The translations under genes were made by a program, and so were the position numbers. Below, one piece after another: positions 1 through 8,040 of a DNA stretch of 32,519 nucleotides. The first letter of the stretch is position 1. Each line of letters opens with the position of its first letter. The notes under the pieces are model-generated. The model did not search any database, was not told the origin of the DNA, and saw only the letters and a program-made list of their open reading frames with translations. Source of the DNA: a gamma proteobacterium L18 (GTDB lineage: Bacteria; Pseudomonadota; Gammaproteobacteria; Pseudomonadales; Pseudomonadaceae); contig KI547166.1 of NCBI GenBank assembly GCA_000497835.1, positions 157,815 to 190,333 of the forward strand. The letters are read 5' to 3'.

Positions 1-138
1 GCCATATTTACCTTTATCGACATTGCCACCGACCTGGCGCACGACGATGGTGGCGACGATGCCCAGCAGCACGATCACCGCGAGCATTTCCAGCAAGGTA
101 AAACCGCCCTGGCGGCGGGCCGTCTTCATGGTTTTCAT
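1..138 (-). CDS. gspG: Type II secretion major pseudopilin GspG, N-terminal part (runs off window)
   Basis: The first 46 codons of a type II secretion major pseudopilin, which polymerises into the short periplasmic pseudopilus. The sequence shows a short basic leader followed by the prepilin peptidase site GGFTLLEML: cleavage would fall after the second Gly, Phe becomes residue +1 and Glu is at +5. A hydrophobic stem rich in V, L, I and A follows. An in-frame ATG also occurs at 129, but the ATG at 138 has a clear AAAGGA ribosome site (147-152) that overlaps the gspF stop codon. The gene lies 13 nt downstream of gspF in the usual E-F-G order. The length and C-terminal calcium-binding region cannot be judged because the gene is cut by the window edge. 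A minor pseudopilin is less likely given the position right after gspF. Confidence 0.9.
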   Translation of the reverse strand, partial: MKTMKTARRQGGFTLLEMLAVIVLLGIVATIVVRQVGGNVDKGKYG

Positions 139-151
139 GGGGTGTTGTCCT

Positions 152-1570
152 TTAAATGTTACTGGTAAGGCTCATCAGCGGCAGCATGATGGCGAGCATG
201 ATCACGGCGACCATCACGGCCATGACCACGGTGAGCGTGGGCACTAAAGCGGCGAGCAGGCGGTCGATGCCGCGCTTGGCTTCCACGTCGAACACGTCGG
301 CGACTTTCAGCAGCATGCCGTCCAGCTCGCCGGCCTGTTCGCCGACGTCGATCATCTGGATGGCCAGTTCAGGCAGCAGTGGCTGGTGTCGTCTGCCAGG
401 GCCTTGTGAGAGTGGGACATGGGCAAGCAGGTCTTGTGGGAGTCGGTCTTGTGGGAGCGGGCTCTGCCCGCGAAGGCCATCTCGCGATTCTTCAGACACA
501 CCGCGTCGAGCCGTTCGCGGGCAGAGCCCGCTCCCACCAGACCCACTGCCACCGGGCCTGCTGCTACCGGCCTGGCCGCCACCGAAGTCCGGCGTGAGCG
601 CTTGGCTCAACCCGGTAGCTAACGTGCCGCCGCCTTTGACCCATTCAGTGGCCTGTTCGACTTGGGCGACGATGGCGCGGTTGCTGCACACCTGACGCAC
701 GATCAGCAGCGCCTGCAGCAGCGCCACGCCGTTGCTGAGCAAGGTGCCTAGGGTGCGCGCCAGGCGGGCGGCTTCGATGCGTTGCAGCAGCGGGCCAATG
801 ATCCTGATCTTCAGCAGGCGCAGGTCGTTGCGCTGGCGGCGGGCCGGATCGCGCAGGGCGATGGCAGTGCCCCAGATCGATACGATGATCGCGGCCAGCA
901 CCAGCAAACCCCAGGCGCTGAGGAACTCGCCCATGGCCAGAATGACTTGGGTAATCAGCGGGATCGGCACGCCCAGGTCGCGAAAAATGGGCACGAATTG
1001 CGGCACCACGTAGGCCAGCAACAAGGCCAACGAGCCGAGCACGCCGACCACCAGAAACGCCGGGTAAATCAGCGCGTTGATGACCTCGCCGCGCAGGGTC
1101 TGGCTGCGTTCCAGGTAATCGCTGAGCTGCCGCAGGGTGTTCTCCAAAGCACCGCCCGCCTCGCCCGCGCGAACCATGCTGATATAAAGGGTAGAGAACT
1201 GACCGCCCTCTTCTTCCAGCGCCTGGGACAAAGGCTTGCCGGCCTTGACCTGTTCGCGGATGCGTTCGATCAAGGCGCGCGGCTTGGGCTCATGGGTTTG
1301 TTTGAGCAGGATGCCCAGGGAGCGCTCCAGCGGCTGGCCGGCGCCCAGCAAGGTGGCCAGTTGTTGGGTGAAGCTGACCAGTGCCGCGCCATTCAAGGCG
1401 CCGCGGTTCAGCGCCCGGCGCATACCGGGTCCGCCCAGGGCATCCACCTGCAACACCAGCAAACCGCGCTTTTGCAGCAGGCTGACGGCGGTCTGTTGAT
1501 CCGACGCTTCCACACTGCCCTGCTGGCTGGCGCCCTCGGCGTCGAGCGCCCGGTACTTGAAATAGGCCAT
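152..1570 (-). CDS. gspF: Type II secretion inner-membrane platform protein GspF with REP-derived in-frame insertion
   Basis: GspF is the polytopic inner-membrane protein that anchors the secretion ATPase and pseudopilus assembly. The ORF is 472 aa; the family is usually about 400-410. Two GspF domains are visible, roughly residues 66-190 and 270-467. Membrane helices lie near 170-190 and 215-238, with a long hydrophobic C-terminus. The excess length sits at about residues 325-397, a Gly/Ser/Pro/Arg-rich stretch between TLATGLSQAL and LLPELAIQMIDVGEQAGELD, two segments normally almost adjacent. In the DNA this stretch is a Pseudomonas REP inverted pair (451-537) plus flanking repeats, and the frame stays open across it. 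It starts 3 nt after the gspE stop and its TAA overlaps the gspG ribosome site, so the three genes form one operon. Whether the enlarged protein works is unknown. Confidence 0.9.
   Translation of the reverse strand: MAYFKYRALDAEGASQQGSVEASDQQTAVSLLQKRGLLVLQVDALGGPGMRRALNRGALNGAALVSFTQQLATLLGAGQPLERSLGILLKQTHEPKPRALIERIREQVKAGKPLSQALEEEGGQFSTLYISMVRAGEAGGALENTLRQLSDYLERSQTLRGEVINALIYPAFLVVGVLGSLALLLAYVVPQFVPIFRDLGVPIPLITQVILAMGEFLSAWGLLVLAAIIVSIWGTAIALRDPARRQRNDLRLLKIRIIGPLLQRIEAARLARTLGTLLSNGVALLQALLIVRQVCSNRAIVAQVEQATEWVKGGGTLATGLSQALTPDFGGGQAGSSRPGGSGSGGSGLCPRTARRGVSEESRDGLRGQSPLPQDRLPQDLLAHVPLSQGPGRRHQPLLPELAIQMIDVGEQAGELDGMLLKVADVFDVEAKRGIDRLLAALVPTLTVVMAVMVAVIMLAIMLPLMSLTSNI
431..537. 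repeat. REP inverted pair (BIME) plus a 15-bp tandem repeat inside gspF
   Basis: Two 24-bp arms, 451-474 (begins GTGGGAGCGGGC) and 514-537 (ends GCCCGCTCCCAC), are perfect reverse complements separated by 39 bp. This is the typical Pseudomonas REP consensus. Just before it, 431-445 and 446-460 are two near-identical 15-bp units sharing GTCTTGTGGGAG, probably slippage copies of the REP head. REP elements normally sit between genes; this one lies within the gspF reading frame and is translated. Confidence 0.92.
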
Positions 1571-1573
1571 GGC

Positions 1574-3277
1574 TTATTCGCCGCGCGTCACGCGCAGCAC
1601 CTCCTCTAGCGAGGTGATGCCGGCCACGGCCTGGCGCAGGCCCTCTTCATACAAGGTGCGCAATCCGCCACGGCGGGCTGCCTGCTCCAGCGTCGAGGCA
1701 TCGGCCTGGCGCATCAGCAGGCTGCGCAGTTCTTCATTCATCACCAGCAATTCGGTGATGGCGCTGCGGCCGAAATAGCCGCTGCCGGTGGCGGACGCCG
1801 CAGGTTGGTAGAGGATGATCGGCCGCTGCTCGGTGAAGCGATCGAGGCCATGTTCGGCGATCAGTTCCGGCGGCGCCTCAAAGGGAATGCGCGTGGTCGG
1901 GTCAAGGCGGCGCACCAAACGCTGGGCCAAAATGCCCTTCACCGTCGAGGCAATCAGGTAGCTCTCCACCCCCATGTCCAGCAGGCGGGTGATACTGGCC
2001 GCCGCGCTGTTGGTGTGCAGCGTCGACAGCACCAGGTGGCCGGTGAGCGACGATTGAATGGCGATGCGGCAGGTTTCCAGGTCGCGCATTTCGCCGATCA
2101 TGATCACGTCCGGGTCCTGACGCACGATGGAGCGCAGCGCACCAGCGAAGTCCAGGCCAATGGCCGGCTTGACCTGAATCTGGTTGATGCCTTCCAGCTG
2201 GTACTCCACCGGGTCTTCCACGGTGATGATCTTGCGCTCGGCGGTGTTGAGCCGCGACAACGCGGTGTACAGCGTGGTGGTTTTGCCTGAACCGGTGGGG
2301 CCGGTGACCAGCAGAATGCCGTGGGGGTTTTCCAGCACATCCAGGAAGCCCTCCAGGCGCTCGCCATCAAAACCCAGGCTCTGGAAGTCGAAGCTCACGG
2401 TCTGACGGTCGAGCAAACGCATCACCACCGATTCGCCGAAACTGGTGGGCACGGTGGACACGCGCAAATCCAATTCCTTGCCCTGGATGCGCAGCATGAT
2501 GCGGCCGTCCTGGGGCAGGCGGCGCTCGGCGATGTCCAGGCGCGCCATGATCTTCACCCGGCTGATGACCGCCGCCGAGGAACTGGACGGCGGCGCCTCG
2601 GCCTCGTGCAGCACGCCGTCGATGCGGTAACGCACCTTGAGCTGGCTTTCGAACGGTTCGATATGAATGTCGGAGGCGCGCTGCTCCACCGCCCGCTGCA
2701 GGATCAGGTTGACCAGGCGGATCACGGGCGCCTCGCTGGCCAGGTCTTTCAAATGCTCGATGTCTTCCAGCGCGCCGCTGTCCTCGTCCAGGGTCTCGAT
2801 CAGGCTGCCCATGGCCGAACGACCCTGGCCGTAATAACGTTCGATCAGGCTCTCGACCTCGTTGCCCGGGCCAATCGCCAGACGCACCGGCACGCCACAG
2901 GCATGGGCCACCGCGTCGAAGGGGTACGGGTTGCCGGGGTGGGCCGCCAGCAATTGCACGCCCGCCTCGTCCCAGGCCACGGGTACTACGCGGTAATGGC
3001 GCAGAAAACGCTCGGTCAGCGGTGGCACACGCTCCAGGGACGCCGGGGCCTGATCGGCCAGCATCAGCGGCACGTCCATCAGCGCCGACCAGGCGCGCGC
3101 CAGTTCCAGTTCCGAGACCAGGCCCAGGCGGGTCAGCAGCGCCGGCAATTCACTGCCCTCGTCATCGGCGGCCAGACGCCGGGCGCGTTCAAGGTCAACG
3201 GGCTTGAGGCCCGAATGGCTCATCAGCCAGTGGCACACCTGGGTATCGTCGGGGGCAATCAGGGGGGTATCGGGCAC
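1574..3277 (-). CDS. gspE: Type II secretion ATPase GspE
   Basis: Cytoplasmic hexameric ATPase that powers pseudopilus assembly. The 567-aa product has an N-terminal GspE domain (about residues 10-150), an Asp box ASDIHIEPFE (201-210), a Walker A GPTGSGKT (326-333), a Walker B-like DPDVIMIGEMRD and a His box STLHTNSA. The length is normal for the family. Oddly, the C-terminal CxxC...CxxC zinc module usual in GspE is missing: the matching region reads LYQPAASATGSGYFGRSAI with no cysteines, although the glycine-rich turn is kept. It heads the operon gspE-gspF-gspG, with only 3 nt between its stop and gspF. The small set of neighbours does not show whether it belongs to an Xcp-type or Hxc-type system. 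Confidence 0.93.
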   Translation of the reverse strand: MPDTPLIAPDDTQVCHWLMSHSGLKPVDLERARRLAADDEGSELPALLTRLGLVSELELARAWSALMDVPLMLADQAPASLERVPPLTERFLRHYRVVPVAWDEAGVQLLAAHPGNPYPFDAVAHACGVPVRLAIGPGNEVESLIERYYGQGRSAMGSLIETLDEDSGALEDIEHLKDLASEAPVIRLVNLILQRAVEQRASDIHIEPFESQLKVRYRIDGVLHEAEAPPSSSSAAVISRVKIMARLDIAERRLPQDGRIMLRIQGKELDLRVSTVPTSFGESVVMRLLDRQTVSFDFQSLGFDGERLEGFLDVLENPHGILLVTGPTGSGKTTTLYTALSRLNTAERKIITVEDPVEYQLEGINQIQVKPAIGLDFAGALRSIVRQDPDVIMIGEMRDLETCRIAIQSSLTGHLVLSTLHTNSAAASITRLLDMGVESYLIASTVKGILAQRLVRRLDPTTRIPFEAPPELIAEHGLDRFTEQRPIILYQPAASATGSGYFGRSAITELLVMNEELRSLLMRQADASTLEQAARRGGLRTLYEEGLRQAVAGITSLEEVLRVTRGE

Positions 3278-3299
3278 GGTCGGCTACTACGCAAGCAAG

Positions 3300-3328
3300 G
3301 GAAAAGGCATCAGGGCGATGCCCTTTCC
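3300..3328 (-). terminator. Hairpin between the small exported protein gene and gspE
   Basis: An inverted repeat with 12-nt arms, 3300-3311 and 3317-3328, matching at 11 of 12 positions around a 5-nt loop. It lies 19 nt past the stop of the upstream minus-strand gene and before gspE. There is no long T tract, so it is a weak terminator or an attenuator or mRNA-stabilising hairpin. Confidence 0.4.
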
Positions 3329-3347
3329 GGGGTGAAGCAGGGAAGGA

Positions 3348-3560
3348 TCAGTTGGCGGTTTTCTTCGCCGTGGTGCTCAGCGGGCGGCCGCCCTTTTTCG
3401 ATTCGTTCTTGTGCTTCTGGGCGGCCTTGGCGTCGTGGCTCTGGGTCATGACGGTGGAGTCGCTGGCGCCCGACGCGGTGTCGGTGGTGTCGGCGGCAAA
3501 GGTGGCGCCGGCAAACGACAGGCTCAGGGCGGCGCACGCGGCTGCGAAGGACAGTTTCAT
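3348..3560 (-). CDS. Small exported lysine-rich protein of unknown function
   Basis: A 70-aa protein not recognised as a named family. It begins MKLSFAAACAALSLSFAGAT with a clear Sec signal peptide and an AFA/AD-type cleavage site near residue 23. The mature part is short, hydrophilic and rich in Ser, Thr, Lys and Ala (KAAQKHKNESKKGGRPLST), so it is small, basic and probably periplasmic. The start at 3560 is chosen over longer possibilities because it has a GGAGT ribosome site about 9 nt upstream and begins exactly at the signal peptide. It is separated from gspE by a hairpin and so is probably its own transcript. Similar short Pseudomonas proteins are usually hypothetical. Confidence 0.72.
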   Translation of the reverse strand: MKLSFAAACAALSLSFAGATFAADTTDTASGASDSTVMTQSHDAKAAQKHKNESKKGGRPLSTTAKKTAN

Positions 3561-3769
3561 CACAAGTAACTCCATCAACGGGAAAGTATGAAAGCTCAAA
3601 TAGCCATCATTTAAAACATGCCTGCGACAATACCGCGCAGACGATGACATTTTAACTTACGGACCCGGCCAGACGGCTCGAATTCGCTAAACCCATCGAC
3701 CAGTCGGTTTTGCAAAGGTTCACACATCCGGACACAAAATCGCGAAAAAGCGAGAAAAAAACCTTTCGA

Positions 3770-3801
3770 TTGACAAATTCAGACAACAATTGTCTTAATT
3801 T
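3770..3801 (+). promoter_or_regulatory. Candidate sigma-70 promoter with overlapping dyad upstream of the GH3 gene
   Basis: A perfect TTGACA (3770-3775) is followed after 17-20 bp by an AT-rich -10 region (TCTTAA/TAATTT, 3793-3801). The spacer contains a perfect dyad, AGACAA-3-TTGTCT (3781-3795), well placed to be a repressor operator. The regulator is unknown. The promoter would start a leader of more than 200 nt before the GH3 start codon. Confidence 0.45.
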
Positions 3802-3938
3802 AGCCGCTTATCGCCGCCCCATCCCGGTACAAACGATAGCGTAATAATGGCACCTCCTATATAGACAGAAAGAACTCTCACGTTAATTAAACGCGATTGA
3901 AACATGGCCATCAGTTAGCCCTTACTGCAACTAAGCAG

Positions 3939-3990
3939 TCTGGGCCAAGGCCAGATTTTGTCTGGAGAAAAGTGCACGATCATCGTGCAC
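3939..3990 (+). promoter_or_regulatory. Hairpin with T run, then a 19-bp perfect palindrome, in the GH3 leader
   Basis: 3939-3955 folds as TCTGGGCC-AA-GGCCAGA with one bulged base and is followed by TTTT (3956-3959), like a small intrinsic terminator. At 3972-3990 the sequence GTGCACGATCATCGTGCAC is a perfect 9-bp dyad around one base, ending 38 nt before the ATG at 4029. Together they could form an attenuator plus operator, or two competing leader structures. No known riboswitch class is recognised. Confidence 0.4.
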
Positions 3991-4028
3991 AGCCGCAAAT
4001 GGACAACCATTGGCTGTTGGAGTAACAC

Positions 4029-6791
4029 ATGAGCAAACGCAACCACCTGGGCGCGCAATCGGCGCTGGCCCTGTTGGCCCTGGCCATCTCGCAAGTACAT
4101 GCGGCCGACCCGGCCCAGCAGCAAGCCCGCGAGGCCCGTGCCGACAAGGCCGCCCAACAGACCCTGGCGAAGATGACCCAGGAAGAGAAACTCAATTACC
4201 TGGCCGGCACCGGCGGCTGGGACGTCAAACCGCTGACCCAGTACGGCCTGCCGGAAATCTACGGCGCTGACGGCGGTGCGGGCATCCGCTACACCAGCAA
4301 CGGCAACGCCCAGGGCGTGGTCTACCCGGCCGGCCCCAACATCGCCGCCACCTGGAACCCGCGCCGCGCCATCGACTTCGGTCGCGCCCTGGGCTACGAC
4401 GCCGCCACCGGTGGCTACCAGTACGTCACCGGCCCGGGCATGAACCTGTACCGCACCCCGTACGGTGGCCGGGCGTTCGAATACCTGTCCGGTGAAGACC
4501 CGTTCCTGGGCGCCAGCCTGGGCCCTGCCGTGATCAACGGCATCCAGGCCCGTGGCGTGTGGGCTGAAGCCAAGCACTTCGCCGCCAACGACCAGGAAAC
4601 CAACCGTTTCACCCTCAACGAAACCATCCCCGAGCGCGTGCTGCGCGAGATGACCCTGCCCACCTTCGAATCGGCGTCGAAGAACGGCAAGGTGGCGATG
4701 ATGATGTGTTCGTTCCAGAAGGTGAACGGGGACTACGCTTGCGAAAGCAAACACATGATCGCCGATATCCTCAAGAAAGAATGGGGCTATCAGGGCCTGG
4801 TGCAAAGCGACTACAACGCAATCATCACCGGTATCACCGCTGCCAACGCCGGCACCGACCTGGACATGATGGGCTACCAGATGAACGCCACGGCGCTCAC
4901 CCCGTACGTGGAAAACGGCCAGCTCAGCGCCGCCACCATCGACGACAAGGTGCGCCGCATTCTGCGTCAGATCTACCTGTTCAAGTTCGACAGCAAGACC
5001 CCATCCACCGTGCATAACATGAACAGCGCCACCAGCAACAAGACCGCGCTGAACGTGGCCCGCGAAGGCATCGTGCTGCTCAAGAACAAGGGCGATCTGC
5101 TGCCGCTGGACGCCAAGAAGGTGAAGAAAATCGCCGTGGTCGGCGATCTGGCCAAGTATGCGCCACCCACCGGTTTCGGCAGCGCCAACGTCGAGGCCAC
5201 CCAGTACATCAGCGAGCTGTCGGGCATCGCCCAGACCGCGCCGAACGCCAAGGTCGAGTTCATCGACGGCCTGTCCCTGGACCCGACCGCGTCCACCTGG
5301 AGCCACATCGACAGCAGCACCGGCAAGAGCGCCGCAGGCCTGACCGCCGAGTTCTTCACCAACGCCACCTGGTCGGGCGACGCCGCTGCCACCCGTACCG
5401 ACACCCACGTCAACATGGACTGGTCCAGCGACACCGACCTGCCCACCAACGGTGACACCGCCAACACTTCGGTGCGCTGGACCGGCCAGGTCACTCCTAC
5501 CACCAGCGGCGACCAGGTGTTCAAGGTGCGTGCCGACGGCGCGGTGCGCCTGTGGGTCAACGGCCAGGAAATCATCAACAACGGCGACGGCGAGCACCTG
5601 CCCACCAACAGTATCCCGCCGACCATCCCGGTATCGGGCAAGATCAAGCTGGAGGCCGGCAAGGCCTACGATATCAAGCTTGAGTACTCACGCCGCGACG
5701 GCTACCTGTCCACCATGGGCGGCATGGTCGGCGTGCAGATGGCTTGGGCTTCCCTGGCCGCCCCACAAGACCTGTCCAAGTACGACGCGGTCGTGGTTGC
5801 CGTGGGCAACAGCAACGAATACGAAGGCGAAGGTTTCGACCACAGCTTCGATTTGCCCGAATACCAGAACGAGCTGATCAACAGCATCGCCAAGGTCAAC
5901 CCCAACACCGTGGTGGCCATGCACGGCGGCACCGCGCTGAAGATGGCGGACTGGGTGGACAACGTCGGTGCTGCGCTGCACGCCTTCTACCCGGGCCAGA
6001 ACGGCGGCCAGGCGCTGGGCGAGATCCTGTTCGGCAAGGTCAACCCGTCGGGCAAGCTGCCGATCAGCATCGAGCGCAACATCGAAGACAACCCGCTGCA
6101 CGCCGACTTCCCGAACTACGACAACAGCGGTGCGCTGACCGAAACCAGCTACAAGGACGACCTGTTCCTGGGCTATCGCGGGTACGAGAAGAAGCACACC
6201 AAGCCGCTGTTCCCGTTCGGTTTCGGCTTGTCGTACACCACCTTCGGCTACAGCAACATCAAGGTCACGCCGGGTACGGCGGTGGGCAACGTGCCGATCA
6301 AGGTGTCGTTCGACCTGACCAACACCGGCAAGCGCGGCGGCGCCGAAGTGGCCGAGTTGTACGTGGGCCAGCAGCACCCGAAAGTGGAGCGCGCCATCAA
6401 AGAACTGAAAGGCTACAAGAAGGTCTTCCTCAACCCGGGTGAAACCAAGCGCGTGACCATCGAGCTCAACGACCGCTCGCTGGCCTACTACGACGACAAG
6501 AGCAAGCAGTGGGTGGTCGATGCCGACACCTTCGACCTGTCCCTGGGTGCGTCGTCGTCGGACATTCGCCTGCACGGCAAACTGGTCAACCCGTTCCGCC
6601 AGGAACTGTCGACCACCACCAGCAACCCACTGCCGCGTGCGGCGCTGAAGGCCACGCAAGTGACCTTGCCGGCGATCAACACCGGTGGGTTGTATGACCA
6701 GACCGATGCAGACGATGCCGACACCAGCGACAGTGGCGATTACGGCACCAGCACCTCGACCACTGCGCAGGGGTCTGCCAGCGGTACGTAG
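4029..6791 (+). CDS. Secreted glycoside hydrolase family 3 (beta-glucosidase-like) with PA14 insert
   Basis: A 920-aa exported hydrolase that should remove terminal beta-linked glucose (or a related sugar) from oligosaccharides. A signal peptide ends near residue 26 (ISQVHA-AD). The GH3 N-terminal barrel spans about 40-330, with the conserved KHFAANDQE segment (182-190) and the nucleophile Asp261 in VQSDYN. The second GH3 domain is interrupted by a PA14 carbohydrate-binding module at about 435-572; the likely acid/base Glu lies in EGEGFDHSFDLP near 600. A fibronectin-III-like domain occupies about 745-845. The tail is low-complexity, rich in D, S and T. The ATG at 4029 has a TTGGAG ribosome site. 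The start of a T2SS operon lies just upstream on the other strand, so this protein is a possible substrate, but that is inference. The exact sugar specificity cannot be read from sequence. Confidence 0.93.
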   Translation: MSKRNHLGAQSALALLALAISQVHAADPAQQQAREARADKAAQQTLAKMTQEEKLNYLAGTGGWDVKPLTQYGLPEIYGADGGAGIRYTSNGNAQGVVYPAGPNIAATWNPRRAIDFGRALGYDAATGGYQYVTGPGMNLYRTPYGGRAFEYLSGEDPFLGASLGPAVINGIQARGVWAEAKHFAANDQETNRFTLNETIPERVLREMTLPTFESASKNGKVAMMMCSFQKVNGDYACESKHMIADILKKEWGYQGLVQSDYNAIITGITAANAGTDLDMMGYQMNATALTPYVENGQLSAATIDDKVRRILRQIYLFKFDSKTPSTVHNMNSATSNKTALNVAREGIVLLKNKGDLLPLDAKKVKKIAVVGDLAKYAPPTGFGSANVEATQYISELSGIAQTAPNAKVEFIDGLSLDPTASTWSHIDSSTGKSAAGLTAEFFTNATWSGDAAATRTDTHVNMDWSSDTDLPTNGDTANTSVRWTGQVTPTTSGDQVFKVRADGAVRLWVNGQEIINNGDGEHLPTNSIPPTIPVSGKIKLEAGKAYDIKLEYSRRDGYLSTMGGMVGVQMAWASLAAPQDLSKYDAVVVAVGNSNEYEGEGFDHSFDLPEYQNELINSIAKVNPNTVVAMHGGTALKMADWVDNVGAALHAFYPGQNGGQALGEILFGKVNPSGKLPISIERNIEDNPLHADFPNYDNSGALTETSYKDDLFLGYRGYEKKHTKPLFPFGFGLSYTTFGYSNIKVTPGTAVGNVPIKVSFDLTNTGKRGGAEVAELYVGQQHPKVERAIKELKGYKKVFLNPGETKRVTIELNDRSLAYYDDKSKQWVVDADTFDLSLGASSSDIRLHGKLVNPFRQELSTTTSNPLPRAALKATQVTLPAINTGGLYDQTDADDADTSDSGDYGTSTSTTAQGSASGT

Positions 6792-7229
6792 CAGCGGCCG
6801 CCAGGCCGCGTCACAGGCACTGCGGGCTACCTGATACACCGCGTGCGGACCGCGTTGCCTGCATCGCGGCCAAGGCCGGCTCCTACCCCGCACGGCGTAG
6901 GAGCCGACTTTAGTCGCGATGCAGGCGACGCGGTATGACAGGGATATCGGGTCGATACCATCGCGAGCAAGCCTTGCTCCCACAGTGGTGAGCCTGCCAT
7001 GGCGGATGGCACACCACTGTGGGAGCGGCACGTAGCAGCGGCCGCCAGGCCGCGTCACATGCACTGCGGGCTACCTGATACACCGCGTGCGGACCGCGTT
7101 GCCTGCATCGCGGCCAAGGCCAGCTCCTACCCCGCATGGCGTAGGAGCCGACTTTAGTCGCGATGCAGGCGACGCGGTATGACTGGTATATCGGGTCGGT
7201 AGCATCGCGAGCAAGCTTTGCTCCTACAG
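6786..7229. repeat. Tandem duplication of a ~200-bp REP-rich unit, period 244 bp
   Basis: 6786-6985 and 7030-7229 are almost identical direct copies, offset 244 bp, differing at scattered positions. Each holds the segment starting ACGTAGCAGCGGCCGCC, REP-like arms (GTAGGAGCCGAC type) and CATCGCGAGCAAG. The TAG stop of the GH3 gene (6789-6791) lies at the left edge of copy 1. The 45 bp between the copies contains a third REP-type arm. No gene is supported here; this accounts for the gap between 6792 and 7353. Confidence 0.88.
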
Positions 7230-7281
7230 GCGTACAACGCTGGTGTGGTGCACACTGTGGGAGCAAAGCTTGCTCGCGATG
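7203..7281. repeat. REP inverted pair (BIME) at the end of the duplicated block
   Basis: Arm 7203-7229 (starts CATCGCGAGCAAGC) and arm 7255-7281 (ends GCTTGCTCGCGATG) are reverse complements at 26 of 27 positions with a 25-bp loop. It lies between the convergent ends of the GH3 gene and the TetR gene, where it could act as a bidirectional terminator or mRNA stabiliser. Confidence 0.85.
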
Positions 7282-7353
7282 AGGCCGGTGCAGCTTGCCC
7301 ACATCGTCATTCACCTCACACATCACCACCTGTGAAACGGCTGACACAGCGGA

Positions 7354-7977
7354 TCACGCGCGGATCGAAGCTTCCAGATGCCTGAGGTATTCATCGAACC
7401 GCGCCACCAGGTCCAGGCCCTCGGGAAAGCGCAGCCACTGCAGCTGCAACCCATCCATCATCGCCAGGCACTCCTGCACTACCCCGCCCAGATCCACATC
7501 GACGCGTACTTCGCCGCTGTCCACCAGCGCCTGCAACTGCCCCACCATGCGTTCATGGATCGTGGCATAGCGCCCCTGAAACCAGGCCCAGGCCGGATGC
7601 CCTTCGACCAGGCTCTCGGCATTGAGCATGCTGAAGGCGCGGATCACCCCTGGCGCCGCGGCATTGGAGCGGTTGATGGCACTCAAACTGCTGAGCAACC
7701 CGGTCAAGGTCGCCTCGCCGCGCACTTCATCGGCAATCTTCTGACTGACCTCGTCACGACGGTCCAGCACCGCCATCAGCAGCGCCGCCTTGTTGGGGAA
7801 GTGATGCAACACGCCGGCCACGGAGATCCCGACAATCTCGGCAATACGCGCAATCGACGCACCGCCATAGCCCTCCAGCGAGAACATCTGCAGCGCCGCA
7901 TCCAGCAGCTCCTCGCGACGCTTCTCGCCCTTGGGTGCACGCCGCGTGCGCGGCGCAGGTGGGGTATCTGAAGTCAT
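7354..7977 (-). CDS. TetR/AcrR-family transcriptional regulator
   Basis: A 207-aa TetR-type repressor. The N-terminal DNA-binding domain is clear: RREELLDAALQMFSLEGYGG is helix 1, followed by a helix-turn-helix ASIARIAEIVGISVAGVLHH and FPNKAALLMAVLDRR, about residues 22-70. The rest is the helical ligand-binding domain, which is too variable to name a ligand. It lies 63 nt downstream of the LysE-family exporter on the same strand, so the two may be co-transcribed and the exporter is its most likely target. The ATG at 7977 lacks a strong ribosome site; an AGGA lies about 18 nt upstream. It is convergent with the GH3 gene across the REP block, so control of that gene is less likely. Confidence 0.9.
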   Translation of the reverse strand: MTSDTPPAPRTRRAPKGEKRREELLDAALQMFSLEGYGGASIARIAEIVGISVAGVLHHFPNKAALLMAVLDRRDEVSQKIADEVRGEATLTGLLSSLSAINRSNAAAPGVIRAFSMLNAESLVEGHPAWAWFQGRYATIHERMVGQLQALVDSGEVRVDVDLGGVVQECLAMMDGLQLQWLRFPEGLDLVARFDEYLRHLEASIRA

Positions 7978-8040
7978 GATTTACATCTGTACGTCCTGTT
8001 GAGCCCACACCGTACCGCGCAAGCCCGCCCACGGCAAATC

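Noticed and set aside
2321..3451. 376-codon plus-strand frame opposite gspE
   Set aside because: Antisense to a well-supported gene, His/Gln/Gly-rich, no domain features.
3915..5597. 560-codon open frame on the minus strand opposite the GH3 gene
   Set aside because: It is an antisense shadow of GC-rich codons; the plus-strand GH3 protein has full domain motifs while the minus product is a Val/Gly/His/Ala-rich sequence with no recognisable domain.
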